A DNA stretch of 64,000 bases, taken from contig NC_045140.1 in NCBI RefSeq assembly GCF_008831285.2, positions 20,706,370 to 20,770,369 of the forward strand, given 5' to 3'. Of this stretch, positions 36,810 to 51,100 are shown piece by piece (positions within the stretch are counted from its first letter, which is position 1; the number at the start of each line of letters is the position of its first letter). Below the pieces are notes generated by a model, which was not told the DNA's origin, made no database searches, and worked only from the letters and a program-made list of their open reading frames with translations. Both the position numbers and the translations under genes were made by a program. This stretch comes from Nymphaea colorata. Lineage: Eukaryota; Streptophyta; Magnoliopsida; Nymphaeales; Nymphaeaceae.

Positions 36810-39800
36810 TTAGCACGGAAACATGCCAGTCATCCGAATGTGGTCCAATGTTCGTCTAAGCCCATATTGAAGCACAGCTTGATTACCAGCTCGGAATCCA
36901 TCCCCATATGCTGCTGAAGAATCTGATTCAATCTGATGGATAAAAAACTCTCCGAGTTTTCTCTCAAATTGGGATCTCATACCTTTCTTTGATGTGGCTG
37001 ATGAAGATGATGACGACGATGAAGATGAAGCTGCTCCTGATGTGGATGCTCCATTACTTCCAGACCCTGACATGATCTCCGATTCTAGCCACATGTGAGC
37101 CAGCACTTGGCAAATCCCTTCTTCCACGTCTTGGCTGAGAGTTCTGTATCCTGTCGGTTTTAGTTGCCAAATGAGATCAAAGAGCTCAAAAGATAGCCCG
37201 CCAAGCCTGTTAATGGGCTTCGCTACTATGAAGTATGAACAAGTTACAATAGCCTGAATCAGTACCATTAAGTCGTAACCAAGCATGCATCATCTCGTGT
37301 GCCAAGATTGAACCTGTTAACAATCTGCGAGCGGAAAAGATCATATCAACCAAGCAGCACTGCAACAGCACATTGTTGCAATTGCCATGCAACTGACAAT
37401 GTTCTGCGAGCAGATGGAGGTAAGATGGAGGTACCAACAAACACACAAACAGAAATTTTGGAAAAAATGTACCTTGGAAGCCCATATAAGATGAGAATAG
37501 CCGTCACTTCACAACGGCGAATTAGTCTGTACGGCTCTGTTATCATATCGATAATAGAGTTTCCTGTTCCTATTCTAGGCCTTCTCAAAATCTGAAAGGC
37601 ATCAAAGATGGACGTATAACTTTAACAAATTTTGATCAGCCAACTAAACCACATGGTAACATGATTGAACAGAACTACTCACCGTACTGACTGTCTGCTC
37701 CTCAGAGAGGCAAAGCCCTCTGGTTTCAGGCAAGTGATGATGTCCCTGCTTACACAAAATAAATCATCCAAAGCTGTTTGTTAGTGAAGTAGCTCAAAAT
37801 TCTTGAATCCTACCATGGCAGATTTTCAACCACAAGATGACTGCCTTACTTGCTTTTCTCCTTCCAAGGCCTCATTTAGTGCCTGCCTCTCAACTAGTAA
37901 CAATGGGATTTGCTGTTCCACCTTCATGTTTAACCCTTCATAAAAGTCCCGTATTTCTAGGTAAAGGGGTTGACATTCGTCATTGTCCATGATTGCAGAA
38001 TCTAAGCACTCCAAACAGAGCTTCCTGCCATCACCTAGTGAAATGTATTGTGTATCCCGTGGCTGTAATTCAAAGTAGAACAGATCTTCAGCACAACAAC
38101 AGAAGGCTTTATAGCGGGAAATTTCCCTAAAACATGATAGGTCAGCCAAATCTAAATGCAGCGAATGTTACAGATAATAACCATAAATTCTAACATCCAA
38201 CTTGTTAGCACAGTAGGAGAGAAAAGGACAACAGATCTTACCTCCATACGTTCGCAACTGCAGCATCTTGGTGTATCGTCAAGCTCATGTGATGGACAAT
38301 ACTTCTGTCCCCAGAATGGGTGAGCCCTGAATTCAATCAGACCTGCTCTGTTTGTTGGAATCTGCCCAAAAAATCAAGTGTTTGAGAAAGCACTTGCAAC
38401 CAAAGCAAAATTATGAACTGAACACGGTTGGTATGTACAATTTAAGTGAAATAGGATGAAGTTACAGCAAGACCAGGAGGTTCAAGCACAAATAATCAAT
38501 TGGAATTTTGTAAAAAGAACAGATTATACAAATCGTGCATCTCACATCATTCTAGAATTATGAAGGAACCACTTTCCGTTTAAGGAAAGAAAAGAGGAAA
38601 AGGATGACACGCCAAAGTTAAAACATGCCAAATCCCTTAGCGTTACTAGTTGCATCTTGAGACCCACCAGAACTGGCAAAGGTTACAACAGGACTTTCTG
38701 CCCTCGATAATGGGAGAAGTGTCAACTTACAGGATTGTAAGTTTGCATGTTTATGAAAGCAATAAACAAGCTCAGTATCCACTATCGAGTATACAATCTG
38801 TAATTTACCAGCTTGAACATAGAAGGAAGAAGTTGTTTGCAGGTATAACCAAACGTCTACATCATCTAATAAACATCTATAAAGAATATTTCATTTTATT
38901 CTGGAATTAATCCAGGAAGAGAAGAAACTAGAAAACTTTCTACTGCCAAAAGATTAACCAAGGAAACTGATCAAGTTTGAGTACTTACAAACTGCTTGCA
39001 GACATCACACTTGGGATGATAAAGCTCTCGATAGCATGATTTGTGATAAGGATAGTTGCCTGACATAGAAAACTACACAGAAACCAACAAATGAAACCAA
39101 TAAATTACTGACCGTCTGGCACAAGGAAGAAAAAAGAAGGAACAGAAGCCAAATATAACATTTTCAAATGCTGCACCAACAATAAATATAGTCATGAACT
39201 GTGACTGAGAGGAAACATATTAAGTCCAATCTTTTGTACCTCAAATTCAGATATAGGTTGGTTACACGAATGACAACGAAAACATTCTGGGTGCCAGACT
39301 GCACCCATGCAACTAAGAAAGCGACCCCGACCTATCTCATTGTCGCACCCAGCACATATTCTGCAAAGACATGACTAAGTTAAAAGCTTACATTTTTCAA
39401 GAATATGGGCTTGCAGACAGAAAACTATAAACATTCTATAATAAAGCAACAACTGCATTACGGCATTTCCAAAAAACTTCCTCGATGTCAACAAAGGTTA
39501 GAACTCAAACCAAAACCCAAATTGTTGTGATGCTCTGATCATAAGATATGGAGCTCAGGGCTCACAGTTGAGGGCTTGTGTTACAATTTAGATATCGGTC
39601 AAAGACATAGCATTACAAGAAACAATTAAGGATATAGCATGCTTTTAAAAATGTTGTCTGAGTTCTATAAAAAGCAACTCATATCTTCACAATTTGGAAG
39701 CCTGCCAGTCCAAATCTGAATAATATAGCTACCGGAAACTAAATATATAAATATAAAAGTATCATAACTGCAATCAGAGTCTGATTCCATGCTTACTCTT

Positions 39801-41926
39801 ACAAGTAAAAGTCTGCCATATGACGATAAAGATTGTCAAAGTTGCCCTTAACTAATTGATATCTCAGGAGGGAAAAACTGCAAGATGGATAGAAAGTAGT
39901 GGGACAGCATATGCCAGGGGTACTCAAAAAGTTTACACCTAAGCTGAACGCCTTTCAATTGTTGACAAAGACAATGGTGGTAGCTATGTTACAGAACCAG
40001 TTTTACTAGCTCTCACACTAATATTACATCTACAATCATCCTGAGTAAAGGTCAACTGCACCCATTTTATTCACCACAGGTTCCATCTCAAGACAGCGCT
40101 ACACTCAAAAACAAAGATATTACCATTACATGTATATTGTAAATACCTGCATATCTTTGACATACTTTTAAGTCTTCTAATTCGTCACCTGTAATTGTTA
40201 ACTTTACAGGAAGAGAATCTTCTTGTAACCAAGCATCCTGGAGTAGCATGCATTTGGATCATTTATAGATCCTGTCCGACATGGGCATACTGTGATTGTC
40301 ACTAATATCTTTTACAGGCTTTCCCCAATTTATTTCACAGTAAGCTGTTTTAAAGAGAAAATACAAAAGAACTAAAAGAGAAGAATCTTCAAAGGCAATA
40401 TTATGCACAATTATATCGCAGTTTTTTTTCATTGTAAAGCTGCTGTGGTATATTTTCTTTTCTCTTTTTCATTATAAGTGCTCCAAAACATAACCTAAGG
40501 ACAATCTATGGCCTTTGAAATTACAGATAAAAGTTCATTAATCAAATAATGCCAACTGCATACTACTTAAAGACTACATACAAGTGAACCTCTGAAAATC
40601 GTAGCACTCCTAATTTCTAAAGACTGGCTGACACAAAGCCAAACACAGTTTCAGAATGAACTAAGAGAATGAAGCACTATCAGTATGGCATGCGAAATTG
40701 GCAGAGAAAACCCCGGTAAATGACATGACGTGGAGAGCATGTCTGACAACAAACCTGAATCCTGTCAGAAAAGGATATGGTGGAGGCTGATACAAAGTGC
40801 TATTATCATTTGTCTGTGGAGGTGATTCCATGTCCAGACTGGCTTGGAGGGCCCTTGCAAGTGCCTCATCTTCCTCCAGATGAGAATCATTTTCTAAAAA
40901 ATTCAATAGAACTGAAAGGTTACAGCGAAAGAAGACAGCATTGAGTCTAAAGCATACAAATGACCAAAAGTGAGACACCATAGGACCTTCATGTACCGGG
41001 ACTGAAAGTGCAGACAATAGTAAATCTTCAAGTATCCATAAAATACTAACAGATCAATGGACCACAAAGAGGACTCACAAGAAAACGGCCGTAGAAGCTA
41101 GAGTTGCAGCTAAAAGGTCTACCAAGAAGATAAGATATGCTTGTTGCTACATCTCCTAGATCTAGATGCCCCTCATAATCGGATTTTCACCTAAACTATC
41201 TTTAGGAACTTTTGTTGGTTAGACCAAATGGAAAGCTCCCCTCACTTGTGCACATTGGCAGATGGCTCATTACATGACGAGTGAACAAGGGAGATTTAGT
41301 TTCTAGTCTATCCTACAGCTAAACATTTATTATATGACAAAGATCACAAAAACCAACAGAAAATATTACAAGCACATGTTGTAGTATTGATTCTTCAACC
41401 ATGCAATTAAAGAACAAATTGTTGAAGGGAAAAAGACATATGCCCGTACATGTCACATAACATCTTAAGTTCTTAATACATCTATGATCTATATGAGTTT
41501 GAACACTCAATTTCACAAAGTGCATTAGGTCCATATCTGAAGCCAAAGCATGTTAATCAAACAATTTTTTTTCTCTAAACAATCAATTAAAATCCATATA
41601 GCAGTCTGTTCATTTACCAATTCCATTTTCCTTCCGTTTTTCTTCTTCTACAAGTGAAAGTGCAATGGCGTGATCAAGATCCTCATTTTCATACTGAGAC
41701 TGGATATCCTGCATTACATTCCAAGGCTAACAATAATCAGCAAAACCAAGTAAACTGTTTCAACTTTATGGGTGCACGAGCCATATGGCACTGATGGCAA
41801 ACAAAACGATACCACAGAATGTGATGGTGGATCCCATACTTTATCATCCCCAAGAATTCCTTGATATTGACCCTCGGATATTTTATGACTTGAAGAACCT
41901 TTAAATATCTTGCTTAGCCACCCCAT
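36810..41926 (-). CDS. DA1/DA1-related protein (UIM-LIM ubiquitin-activated peptidase)
   Basis: DA1 and DARs limit organ and seed growth by cleaving growth regulators after ubiquitin-dependent activation. Eleven coding exons, 5' to 3' on the minus strand: 41926-41813, 41708-41618, 40893-40755, 39360-39240, 39072-38989, 38361-38242, 38062-37850, 37745-37683, 37591-37473, 37324-37266 and 37150-36810. All introns are GT-AG, the phases close, and the product has 487 residues. It starts [12 protein letters not shown], the family's usual start, so the upstream in-frame ATG (MWSTES) is rejected. Two ubiquitin-interacting motifs lie at about 45-62 ([13 protein letters not shown]) and 75-90 ([13 protein letters not shown]). 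The LIM zinc ligands are C117, C120, H138, C141, C144, C147, H165 and C168, followed by a LIM-like Cys/His region (177-219). The peptidase motif HEMMH (H364, E365, H368) is intact. A Ser-rich insert (about 410-430) precedes the conserved C-terminus. It is shorter than Arabidopsis DA1 (532) mostly in the N-terminal acidic part. Confidence 0.96.
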
Positions 41927-43330
41927 ACTTTCAGTGCTCCACAATCATGCCCTCGGTTATCTTGCACAAAACGTAAATTTATAAGACTAGCATCCTCACA
42001 TTCTCTCAAGTTCTACATTTTAGCAATATACAAAGCAAAGAGATGCAGTAAATTGCAACAAGAAAAAACATAAAAGTCAAAAGTCAGCACCAAAATCAAA
42101 TATCTGCATCAAAAACAGAAAAAGCTTTAGGCACAACATGCATACATCCAAAACATTCAGTGACACCCATGTCTAGATGTTTCGAATAATTAGATAAGGA
42201 TGGCATGGTACACAAGTTATCAGCGTCCAATAAAACTAGTTTCCAATTAACCTCCTCTACTATTTTACTTCAAGGTGTCCACTAAGGCCTGAGAGGACTT
42301 AAGATTCTAGGTTGTAGCAGACTAACAATGGTGTATCCACTGCAAAACACAAAAATATGGACTTGTCAATTTACAGAGATGTTTCTCTTGATTGGATAAG
42401 CATGATCCAGAGTAACCATAACGACCCCAAAGACTGAATTGCCTGCGCATGGATGGCCATCCCGCATGAAAATCCCAGGCAACTCGTAGAATGTAAAATT
42501 GCTGCAAGACTTTGGCAGAATTCTGTCATGTGTGTGGATGTGCATGTTTCCCCTGTCTCTCTTACAAGCAAATTCTCCTCCCTGCTTGACTGAACTAGAC
42601 GACAGGACATGCTAAAATGAATTAATCTTATTGCATATAAACCACACGAGATTCATAAGTTATATGACATGCATATAGATGTCTTCATTCTGTTCGTAAA
42701 ATTTATGTGACTAATACTACATACAATCAGTTAATGACAGAAAGCAAGATAGCCAAATGAAGGAACACTTCATCAAATTGCCAAAACAAGAAGCGAAATC
42801 TACGTACAAAAACGTACTAATCTCTAAATGTATATGCAATATGTTGAACACGTCAGAAAGGAGACTCTTATATGTGCACAATTCAGGTTGAACTTACGTT
42901 AGATAGGAGATACTTTTAGGTGTACAATTTAATGGCTAAGTATAAAAACACAAATAGATCCCAATTCCCGTATTTGATAAGTTGCCATCCTCGAACATAC
43001 CTCGTGACAAAACTTAACGAGAAGAGAAAAGAAGACGAAAAACTAATATCCACCAAACAACCAGTTCCTCCTGCCGAGTTCCAAAGATCTACCCGATCTC
43101 AGAATTGGTTCCATCTCCCAATACCAACCACCCGAAAATCCTCAAAAAATCAAACTAACCAATCTCCGCCACAACAACAGAATCAAACTCTCAGAAAAGG
43201 GAAGAAAAGCAAACATCCGTCGACCTCCCCCGCATGAAGGAAGAAAGGACATCACCATAAGAGGAAGAAAACCAATCCAAAGGAAAGGAGAGGAAAGAGG
43301 AAACTCTATTTATCGGGGACACGAGAAGTT
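41927..43330 (-). promoter_or_regulatory. probable 5' UTR, leader intron and promoter of the DA1-like gene
   Basis: The first coding exon starts only a short way after a weak acceptor (TTTTGTGCAAG). About 1.1 kb further upstream lies a pyrimidine-rich block followed by a GTTGTTGTGGCGGAGATTGG stretch of leader type. A GATAAATAGAG sequence (TATA-like, minus strand, near 43303-43313) precedes it. I infer a 5' UTR intron of about 1 kb. No coding sequence is seen here. Confidence 0.3.
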
Positions 43331-45290
43331 TTCATTTTTAGTTCTTTAAAACCAGACGTCTCTCACCTTGGACAACCGGTAGAACGGGCAAATAAGCAAA
43401 GGACCGATGACTCAAAATCCCGAATTGGGGAGTGGAGAAACTTCATCATCAAGCTCGTCCAGATCAAATGAAGGCTTTTCTATTCGATCAAAAGAGGTGG
43501 GGGTGGTGAATTTTTCTCCTCGCTTTCCCATGTGGGGTCCTGCTTGACTTTCCTACCACCACCCCCACCCCTCCGCACAGTAACAAAACCCCAAAACCCT
43601 ATGGAGTTTCATTAAGGCCCAATCTCTCCCTCTCTCCCGCGCGAAGTTGCCTCCCTTCTAAGCACGCGTTTTCCCGTGTCAAAAACAAAAATTAAGTAAT
43701 CTAATCTACTGAATAGTAACTAAATCAAGCTGGAAATTCTAATGTTACTGAAAAAAAAGAACCGATTGCATGTGGCAGCAGACAGTCGTAAAAACACCAT
43801 ACCGTAAATTATACGGTAGAAATTTCCCTTGATTCTCTTTGAAGATAATTAAAGTTGAAGATTGGAAGAATCCTCCCATCCTTCACAATGTAATTAAAAA
43901 AAAAAAAAAAAAAAAAGACTCCCCCAACCACCAAGAAGATAAATGTGAGTAAAGTATGTCATATATTCTTTAATTCGCTTAACAGTTAATGTGGGTTGGG
44001 AGAATCCCAACTTTGTTAGATAAAAGAAAGATGAGAAAGCCGATTTCACAACCAACGTGATGGGATTTCCACTTTGTTCTGAAGGAAAAGCAAAACAGCT
44101 ACCGCCCCTGAGAATTGTAGTCAGTAAAAAAATAATTAAACATCTTTTAGATTCCTCTTCCTCAACATGCTTTCTCAGTTTGTCTCTTTCTCCTTCTTCC
44201 CAACCATTTCTTCTTTTTTGTTGGTTTTTGCCTTCTGTTCACCTAGATGAAGACTACATTGACGTGGGTCCAGACATATCCCCTTTTTTTTTTTTTTTTG
44301 GTGCCATATATGGTTCGGAGACTGGACGAAGGAAGATCCAAAGATTTTGGGTTTTTGAATTTCTTGAAATATCCCAATCTGTCCTGTACCATAACACAGA
44401 TTTGGGGGCAGTGAATGACCAATTTCTTTGGCCATATCTAGCAAGGCATAAAAACTACAAGGGATGATGCACTTTTACTGACACATATTATTGGTGTTTA
44501 GTATTATTGCGAAAAAGCTGAAGTTCTAGGATAGGAGATTTGTGCCATGCCTTGGCGAGCACCACATATTGAGATAAACCTGAAAAGTTGTGGATGCAGA
44601 GTTTTTTTTAATTATGTGTAATACCTAACTGCTCAACTTGTTCCATTTTTTTGTGGTTAAAGTAGAATGGCTCCGAACAACCGTTTGGAGGTATTCTATT
44701 GTGGTAGGTCCCATGGACTTTTTGGAACAACCGCGAAAGGGGCCTCTAAGTTCTAGATACATTGGTGATTCACCAGATTTTTTTTTTTTTTTTTATCCAA
44801 GAGTGCTAAAATTTTAAATATTGTAATTTTAGAAAACACCAATAAGAATTGGCCACATAAGCCCACGAATGCCACCAGAACTGCTGTATTTTAAAATGGT
44901 AAGTTGATAATCGAGGTCAAAAGATCAAATTAGATACTGCAAGATCTGAAATTAAGAGTGTAGCCTAACTTCAGTATTGCCTCATCTAATGAAAATGACA
45001 ATACCCCGTTGTCGGTGGAAAGTTCATGATATTATGGTCAAGGGGTCACACATTGCATTGCTGGCCTACTAAACAAGCGGAATCGGCCAAACTTTTTTTC
45101 AGCTCATTCAAGCTCGGAATTCAAACTAATGGGCAAGGTAGATGAGCTCAGCAAAAATGTATAAGCTAACAGTACATGATACAAAAATATTCATTACCTT
45201 TTCTGTCTTATCTTTCTTTCAATAGTACATCACCATGAATTGAATGGCCTTCAACAATGAGTTGGGTCTAAAATCTTCAGTTAATTTTCG

Positions 45291-45323
<33 letters not shown>

Positions 45324-45990
45324 CAACTAGTACAAACTACATACTCCAATCACATGATTAAATTGTAGTTTTATTGCCGTCCTTTGTTTCTCGTTTTATG
45401 GATAAAACTTAAAAGTAGATCGCAAGCCTTCCCCCGCGTGGGGGCAAAACTATACTATTTTAATTCGGTAGGTCGGAAGTCAGAAAGGTTAGCTGAATCT
45501 AACCGTTCCTTTTATATCTTAAATTACCAAAAAAAATTGTACAAAGAAACTACATTATCAGTAAAATTTTGGGCGGTATCCTCTAATGAAAGAGCCGAAA
45601 CTTTCATCCAATTCCTTGTCCCCTTAAATTGTAAGGCCTACTTTAAGCTTTGGGGTGCGGCATTTATGTTAGTAACATATTATTTGCTACATATGTCCTC
45701 ATCATAATTTAAAATGAAAACTAATTGGATACCAACCATCACACCAACCTCTTCAAACTCCGGAAGCGTAACATAAGTTAAAAGATATGTCTGATGAAGA
45801 ATAAGGCCTTTGAATAGAAGAAGCGTGGAAAGCGAAATTTTCCAAGATGTGAAAGGTTGAGGGACCCTTGTACGCTGTGAAAGGCGGCATTGACCTGAAG
45901 GACACAGCCGCGGTCTTCACATTTGTACAAACGCGCTGTCATGCCTTTTTCTTTTTCCAGAGAAGACCCATGGGATGGCTAGTGAATTGC
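43331..45990. other. intergenic region, AT-rich
   Basis: I see no recognised gene. It contains a poly-A tract (about 43897-43917), poly-T tracts (about 44284-44300 and 44779-44795) and a (TA)n run at 45291-45319. Confidence 0.55.
45291..45319. repeat. (TA)n microsatellite
   Basis: About 14 uninterrupted TA units. Confidence 0.9.
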
Positions 45991-45997
45991 ACAATTC

Positions 45998-46250
45998 TTA
46001 GCCAACTTCTATGCCTTTTTTCAACTTGTCAACTGTGAGCTCTGACTTGACTTCTGAAATTCTTTTCCCCGTTACATAACAATACCAACATGGTGTTGGA
46101 TTTCTTATGTTTCGCTCCGGATCTTTACCCGCAACATTAGCCTGCAACTCTGCAAGGGCCCTCTTGATGTAGAGATAGGGCTCAGCGCTACTATCCAACA
46201 CATGGGCCATGCTAGATCCCCAGATCGGATAACCAACATACTTCTTTACG
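45998..46250 (-). CDS. possible coding fragment of unknown family
   Basis: The minus strand holds a frame with coding-like composition. It reads SELVKKYVGYPIWGSS, then MAHVLDSSAEPYLYIKRAL, ELQANVAGKDPERN and a C-terminal VKSELTVDKLKKGIEVG before a stop. A stop codon lies just upstream of SELVKK, so it is open for only about 85 codons. The ATG at 46210 would give 70 residues. It may be an exon of an undetected gene or a relic. I recognise no domain. Confidence 0.25.
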
Positions 46251-48070
46251 AGCTCACTTCTTTAATTTAAGACAGGCTCGAGCTAAACCGTCCAGCCCTG
46301 TTGAGGTCAGCCAGGCCAAGCCTGGCTCAAGCCCGGTCCCTAATTTGCAGGGGAGAAAGTAGCACCAATCTATTTTACAAAAAATGAATAGTTTGAAACT
46401 TCAGTGCCATATTAAATATCTCAAATGGGCCTAAAGTACTTATTTCTTAAATGCTCATCCATCTCAATGTATTGAAGAGACTGCACTAACGATTAAATGA
46501 GGATACAAGTCCTAACCAAGGGTTCTTAGTTTGGGATCGAGGTAATTAATTATTTAAAGCAAATGTTAGTGCATCTGCCCATTAAACCAACGTTGGATGC
46601 AGGCTAAGATTCTTATGGCATACGATTGAGCCAGTCAAAAGGGCGTTCACATGTGAATGATTTATATATAAGCATTCTATCACACAACTGTTAGTTAGAA
46701 TATTGTAATAAAATAAAAAGTACGCCTAAATATCTTTATTTAATGACTCCCAAATATCTTATTTTGACGTTCGTTAGCAAGTCTAGTTTTTAATACTTGA
46801 GAACCTGCCCACCGAAAAGTGACACGATCACTACATTTGTTTTTTTGGCCCTCACCTCCTTCTCATGTGCCTAACTATTTTAGTCATTATTGTTACTACC
46901 ATATATATGTGTGTGTTCAAAATGCAGCAGAATGGGAGAGTTGTTGTGCCTTTGTTCGTCTGACAAAAGAGAATGACGAGAAGACAAAATTGAACCCATG
47001 TTGATCCGTAAGAACATCAAGCAAGCTGTGGAAACCCTTTCAAAATTCAAAAGGGCCACGCTCGACTCTTCTTGGGTTGAGAGGTGAGATACGTTAAGAT
47101 CATTCAGATCCCTTGTAGGGCTCTCTCTATCTTTCCGTTCCAAAGAAGAGGAAAAAAAAAGAAAAAAGGGAAAGATCCCGCAAAATCCAAACTTTGGTAA
47201 TTCTTTTAATGTATAGTTAACAATGAAGTCATTCCCGAGGACATGATTCTCCAAGTGAGAAAAAGACATTCCTGGAGATGCTGGACCCGTTCAGTAGTGA
47301 GTATTTTCACTTGGAACTCTCTGGACCCGTTTGCATAATCTCATGTTATGCCACTACCTCTAGGGATAAAACCAACCACTGGACCCGTTTGCACTTCCAT
47401 ATGTCATTGTTAAAACATGATTGATATTTTCTTATTATGCATTAACATCATAAAACACGCATCAGAAGTCGCTCGTGCATACCATGTATACACTCAACCC
47501 ACAAGGGTGTAGACAAATGTATCTGTTTATTTCCTTTTATCTTAATTTAAGGTATTTATTATTTTTTTACTATCAATATAAGCTCAAGCTTATATAATGA
47601 ACGTACACGAGCTTCACAACAAGACAGGGTTAAAAGGACCCATGCAGGGGGCCACCATTGAACTATGAATTTTTCTTACGAGGAGCAGGAATTTATACGC
47701 TTTATTCCATAAATTGGATAGAGACTCCATCCCACCATTACACTTAGCCTCAATTCCTTGTGGGATTGACTGAACTGTTACGGAGGGCTGCCTTTGAATG
47801 CATCCTCAAAGACTTAAGCTAACAGCCTGGTTATATTATACTGTTAGGTTATTAAGAACTTCTGCCATAAAAGAAACCACAATTGAAGCAATTACATAGG
47901 AGAGGAAAGAGACATAGTAAGTGTAGTAGGAGAGATTTAAAGGGCAAGTTCATCAACAATAAGAGAGCAACCTTCAAATATGACCTCAAAGAATAGCGGT
48001 TTTAGGTGTACATGTTCATTCCACTTCATCCCCCTGGCATTCATGGCCTGCATGTACATATATATGTTCA
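46251..48070. other. intergenic region
   Basis: No recognised gene. A 'CTGGACCCGTT' motif occurs three times (near 47280, 47321 and 47380). Confidence 0.55.
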
Positions 48071-48076
48071 GGGGTG

Positions 48077-48079
48077 CAC

Positions 48080-48137
<58 letters not shown>

Positions 48138-48140
48138 TTA
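48077..48140. repeat. (AT)n microsatellite with TTT interruptions
   Basis: Long AT run broken by single T insertions. Simple repeat. Confidence 0.9.
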
Positions 48141-51100
48141 TTTCTAGAATTCCAACTCTCAACGGTTACAGAGTACAATACTAACAATTTTTACTACTTT
48201 GATAACGGAAAGAAATGTAACCAGATTTGTATATTTAGTACACTTTTCTTTCTAAGTGTAAACATTGTGATGAAGAAGACAAGACGATGAAACAAATTAC
48301 CATATAGCAGAAGACTTCAAAGGTATAAGTAATGACACTTATAAATAGTTATTAGTTAAAAGTAAATAGACTGTACTATAATGCACTTACTATCTGTTTT
48401 ACTTCTATAGTTTTTCACTCAATTTTTGCACTAAGAGACTAAAACAAAGTCAACTTTTCTCCATCTACCAAAACAAGGACTTCTAAAAATTTGATGTTTA
48501 TAGTTATAGGGAAATGCAAACAGACTTTGATAACAGTTATGGTGTCTTCAATCTTCTTATATATGGTTTACAAATTTCTCTTTAGAATTCAACTTACTGC
48601 TTGGGGAGATGAACTGACACTAATAGTTTTTTTTTTTAGTCTAAATGGCTCCTCTTTCAGATTGTTACTTATGTTTCCAGCTTATGCAACTGTCCAACGT
48701 AAAATAGGCTTCATATGGTGGATGTTACTAGCTAGAGGTCTGATTAGTAAGACTAGTTTAGAATCAGTTTAGCTTTATTTCATCAGTATAGACTCCCTAG
48801 TGAGTATTTGCATTGGAACTCTCCAGCATGCGCAGTTAGATCTGGTCCATGATTAGTCCTTGTGAACGTGACTCCCCAATTCTGCATTTCAGGCTTTCAT
48901 TCATGCATTCATACATATTCCCAGTCATAAACATTCGATACTTGCATGATATCAAAAGAATAATTCCATGACACAATATGATTTAGATTCTGCCATATAT
49001 AACTTAAATAAACAGACGTGTTCAATTTCAATAAATACTTTCTTGTAGCATCTCTATCAATAATACCAATCACTAGAATTTTATGAAAAAATCCAAGGAA
49101 ACTTAAGCGACCTTGCTATACCCTATCACGCCATTTCTTATCAAGAGACATAACTATACAGGAACCTACCATAGCTATGTTAATCCTCTCATAGATCATA
49201 GGTAGGAGGTTATGTTGAAAAATATATGTTTTTAATTCTAGCATGTCACACTTCATACATCGATTTATACTTAGGCACATACAAACATTGATTTGAGTAT
49301 TCTCATACCTGTCAAGTAAAAAATGACTTCCAGCAACCTTCTATATACTTCTTGTTTCCCTCTAGCAGCCACTAACCTTGATCTCAACCAAAAAGAAAGC
49401 AGAAATGAGGACCTATCCCCCCTCTCTCTCTCTCAATTTCTCTGTTGTTGAACCTTCTCCTTCTCATCTATAACTGCAGCAAATGAATGTTTATTTTCCT
49501 CCAAAAATGCTATACAAATTTTGCAGCCTTTCACAAGAAAAGAAATAAATTTTCATTTTTCCCCTCTTTCTTTTATAATATTTTCAGTTACTACTTCCAG
49601 GCTTCCAGCCAGGTATATGTTTAGTAACCCATTTATTTTTTTTCATAACTGCACCCCCTTTATGATATAGTTGACCCTTTTAGCCAAATTTAACAGTTAT
49701 TGAATCTTTCATTTATATTTATACCCTATACCCACATTAAAATTTTTGAATAATTAAAAAAAGAAAAAGGAAACATTGGGCATTACACTTCTTAAGTTTT
49801 TTGTTATGCATACTCATGTTTCCTACCATTGATTTGTCTCATTTGGCAGTATAAGGTATTATGACCTACGAGACCGAACACTCGGGTTAGTTACTTTTCA
49901 ATTGAGTTGTTACAATTTGTTCTTGTATGGTTATAGAAGATTAGTTCGTTTAGCGCAAATGTGATGAATCTCACACATGGTAAAATTTTCAATATTTTTT
50001 TTACCTTAAGGTAAAGATTGAATAATAATAATAATATAAAAAAACCCTAACGTTAAAATATTAATTATTTAATGCCTGGTAGCTTTCACGTGGAACAAAA
50101 GTTTAAGATCCCATATACACCACCATGACTTGTTACTTTTGTTTCAAACATTTTAGTTTTATTTTTATTTATAAAAGTTTTTATTGATGCACATCTTTTA
50201 AAGGAGAAAAGGAAAAGAAGCGCAACCGAGTCCAAACAGGACGCCCAGAGATGTTCCCTTTGTGACGAGTCCTGATCAAGATGGGTGGAGACAAGTGAAG
50301 GTTAAGACGAGGATCCAGCGAATGAGTTCTTCGCTACTTACTGGCTTTCTTGCTTCATCAACTAACTAAAAAGAATGAAAGAGAAAAAGAACTGGCCACT
50401 GGCCACTGTGTAGCTGGTCCAGTCGCCTCTGAGAATCCAGCTTTCTCGAGGCACGACGAAGGAAAAGGATCTCTGCCTCTTTGGAAAGCGGCCTGGCTTT
50501 TTCCTCACGTTAGCCGGAAAAAGCTACCAACTGCAGACTAGGAGGCATCTGCAGCAGTCCTTTGTTTTGGTTCCCAGGCGATCGACCGGTCATGTTTTGC
50601 TTTTTGGTTTTTCACCTTGAAGAGGAAAATATAATAATAAAAAGAAGCATTGTCCATGTGGCGTGAAGTTGAAGGAAATTTTGAAGTTAAAATCACCGTT
50701 TCTTCGCAAGATGAAGATGAAGAAACTTGAATCAACGTACAACCAGAAATTTATATATTAACAACACCGCGCATTGGAGCATATCGGCCGAAATGTGCTG
50801 ATATGATTCAAGGGCCACATAGATAGTAGTTTTCTTTTTTAAATTGTTCTAAAAATTAATTTAAAAATAAAAAAATAAGATGACATTCGATCGTTACAAT
50901 GCATATCGGCTTACTCTATATCGATAAGCAAATCAATCAATATGGTGCAGATGCTGTTTATCAAGTCCTTAAATTGTGAGGTTTGGGACGAGTGCCCTCA
51001 TTTGATAAGTTGCTTGGAGACCACATTTGACATAACAAATATATTCTAAATTGCTAAGTGGCACATACATAATAGCTTAAAGAAGACATTTAAAGCCGCA

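Noticed and set aside
41927-41944. Upstream in-frame ATG of the DA1-like gene (MWSTES)
   Set aside because: DA1 and DAR proteins start MGW; the extra six residues are not family-like.
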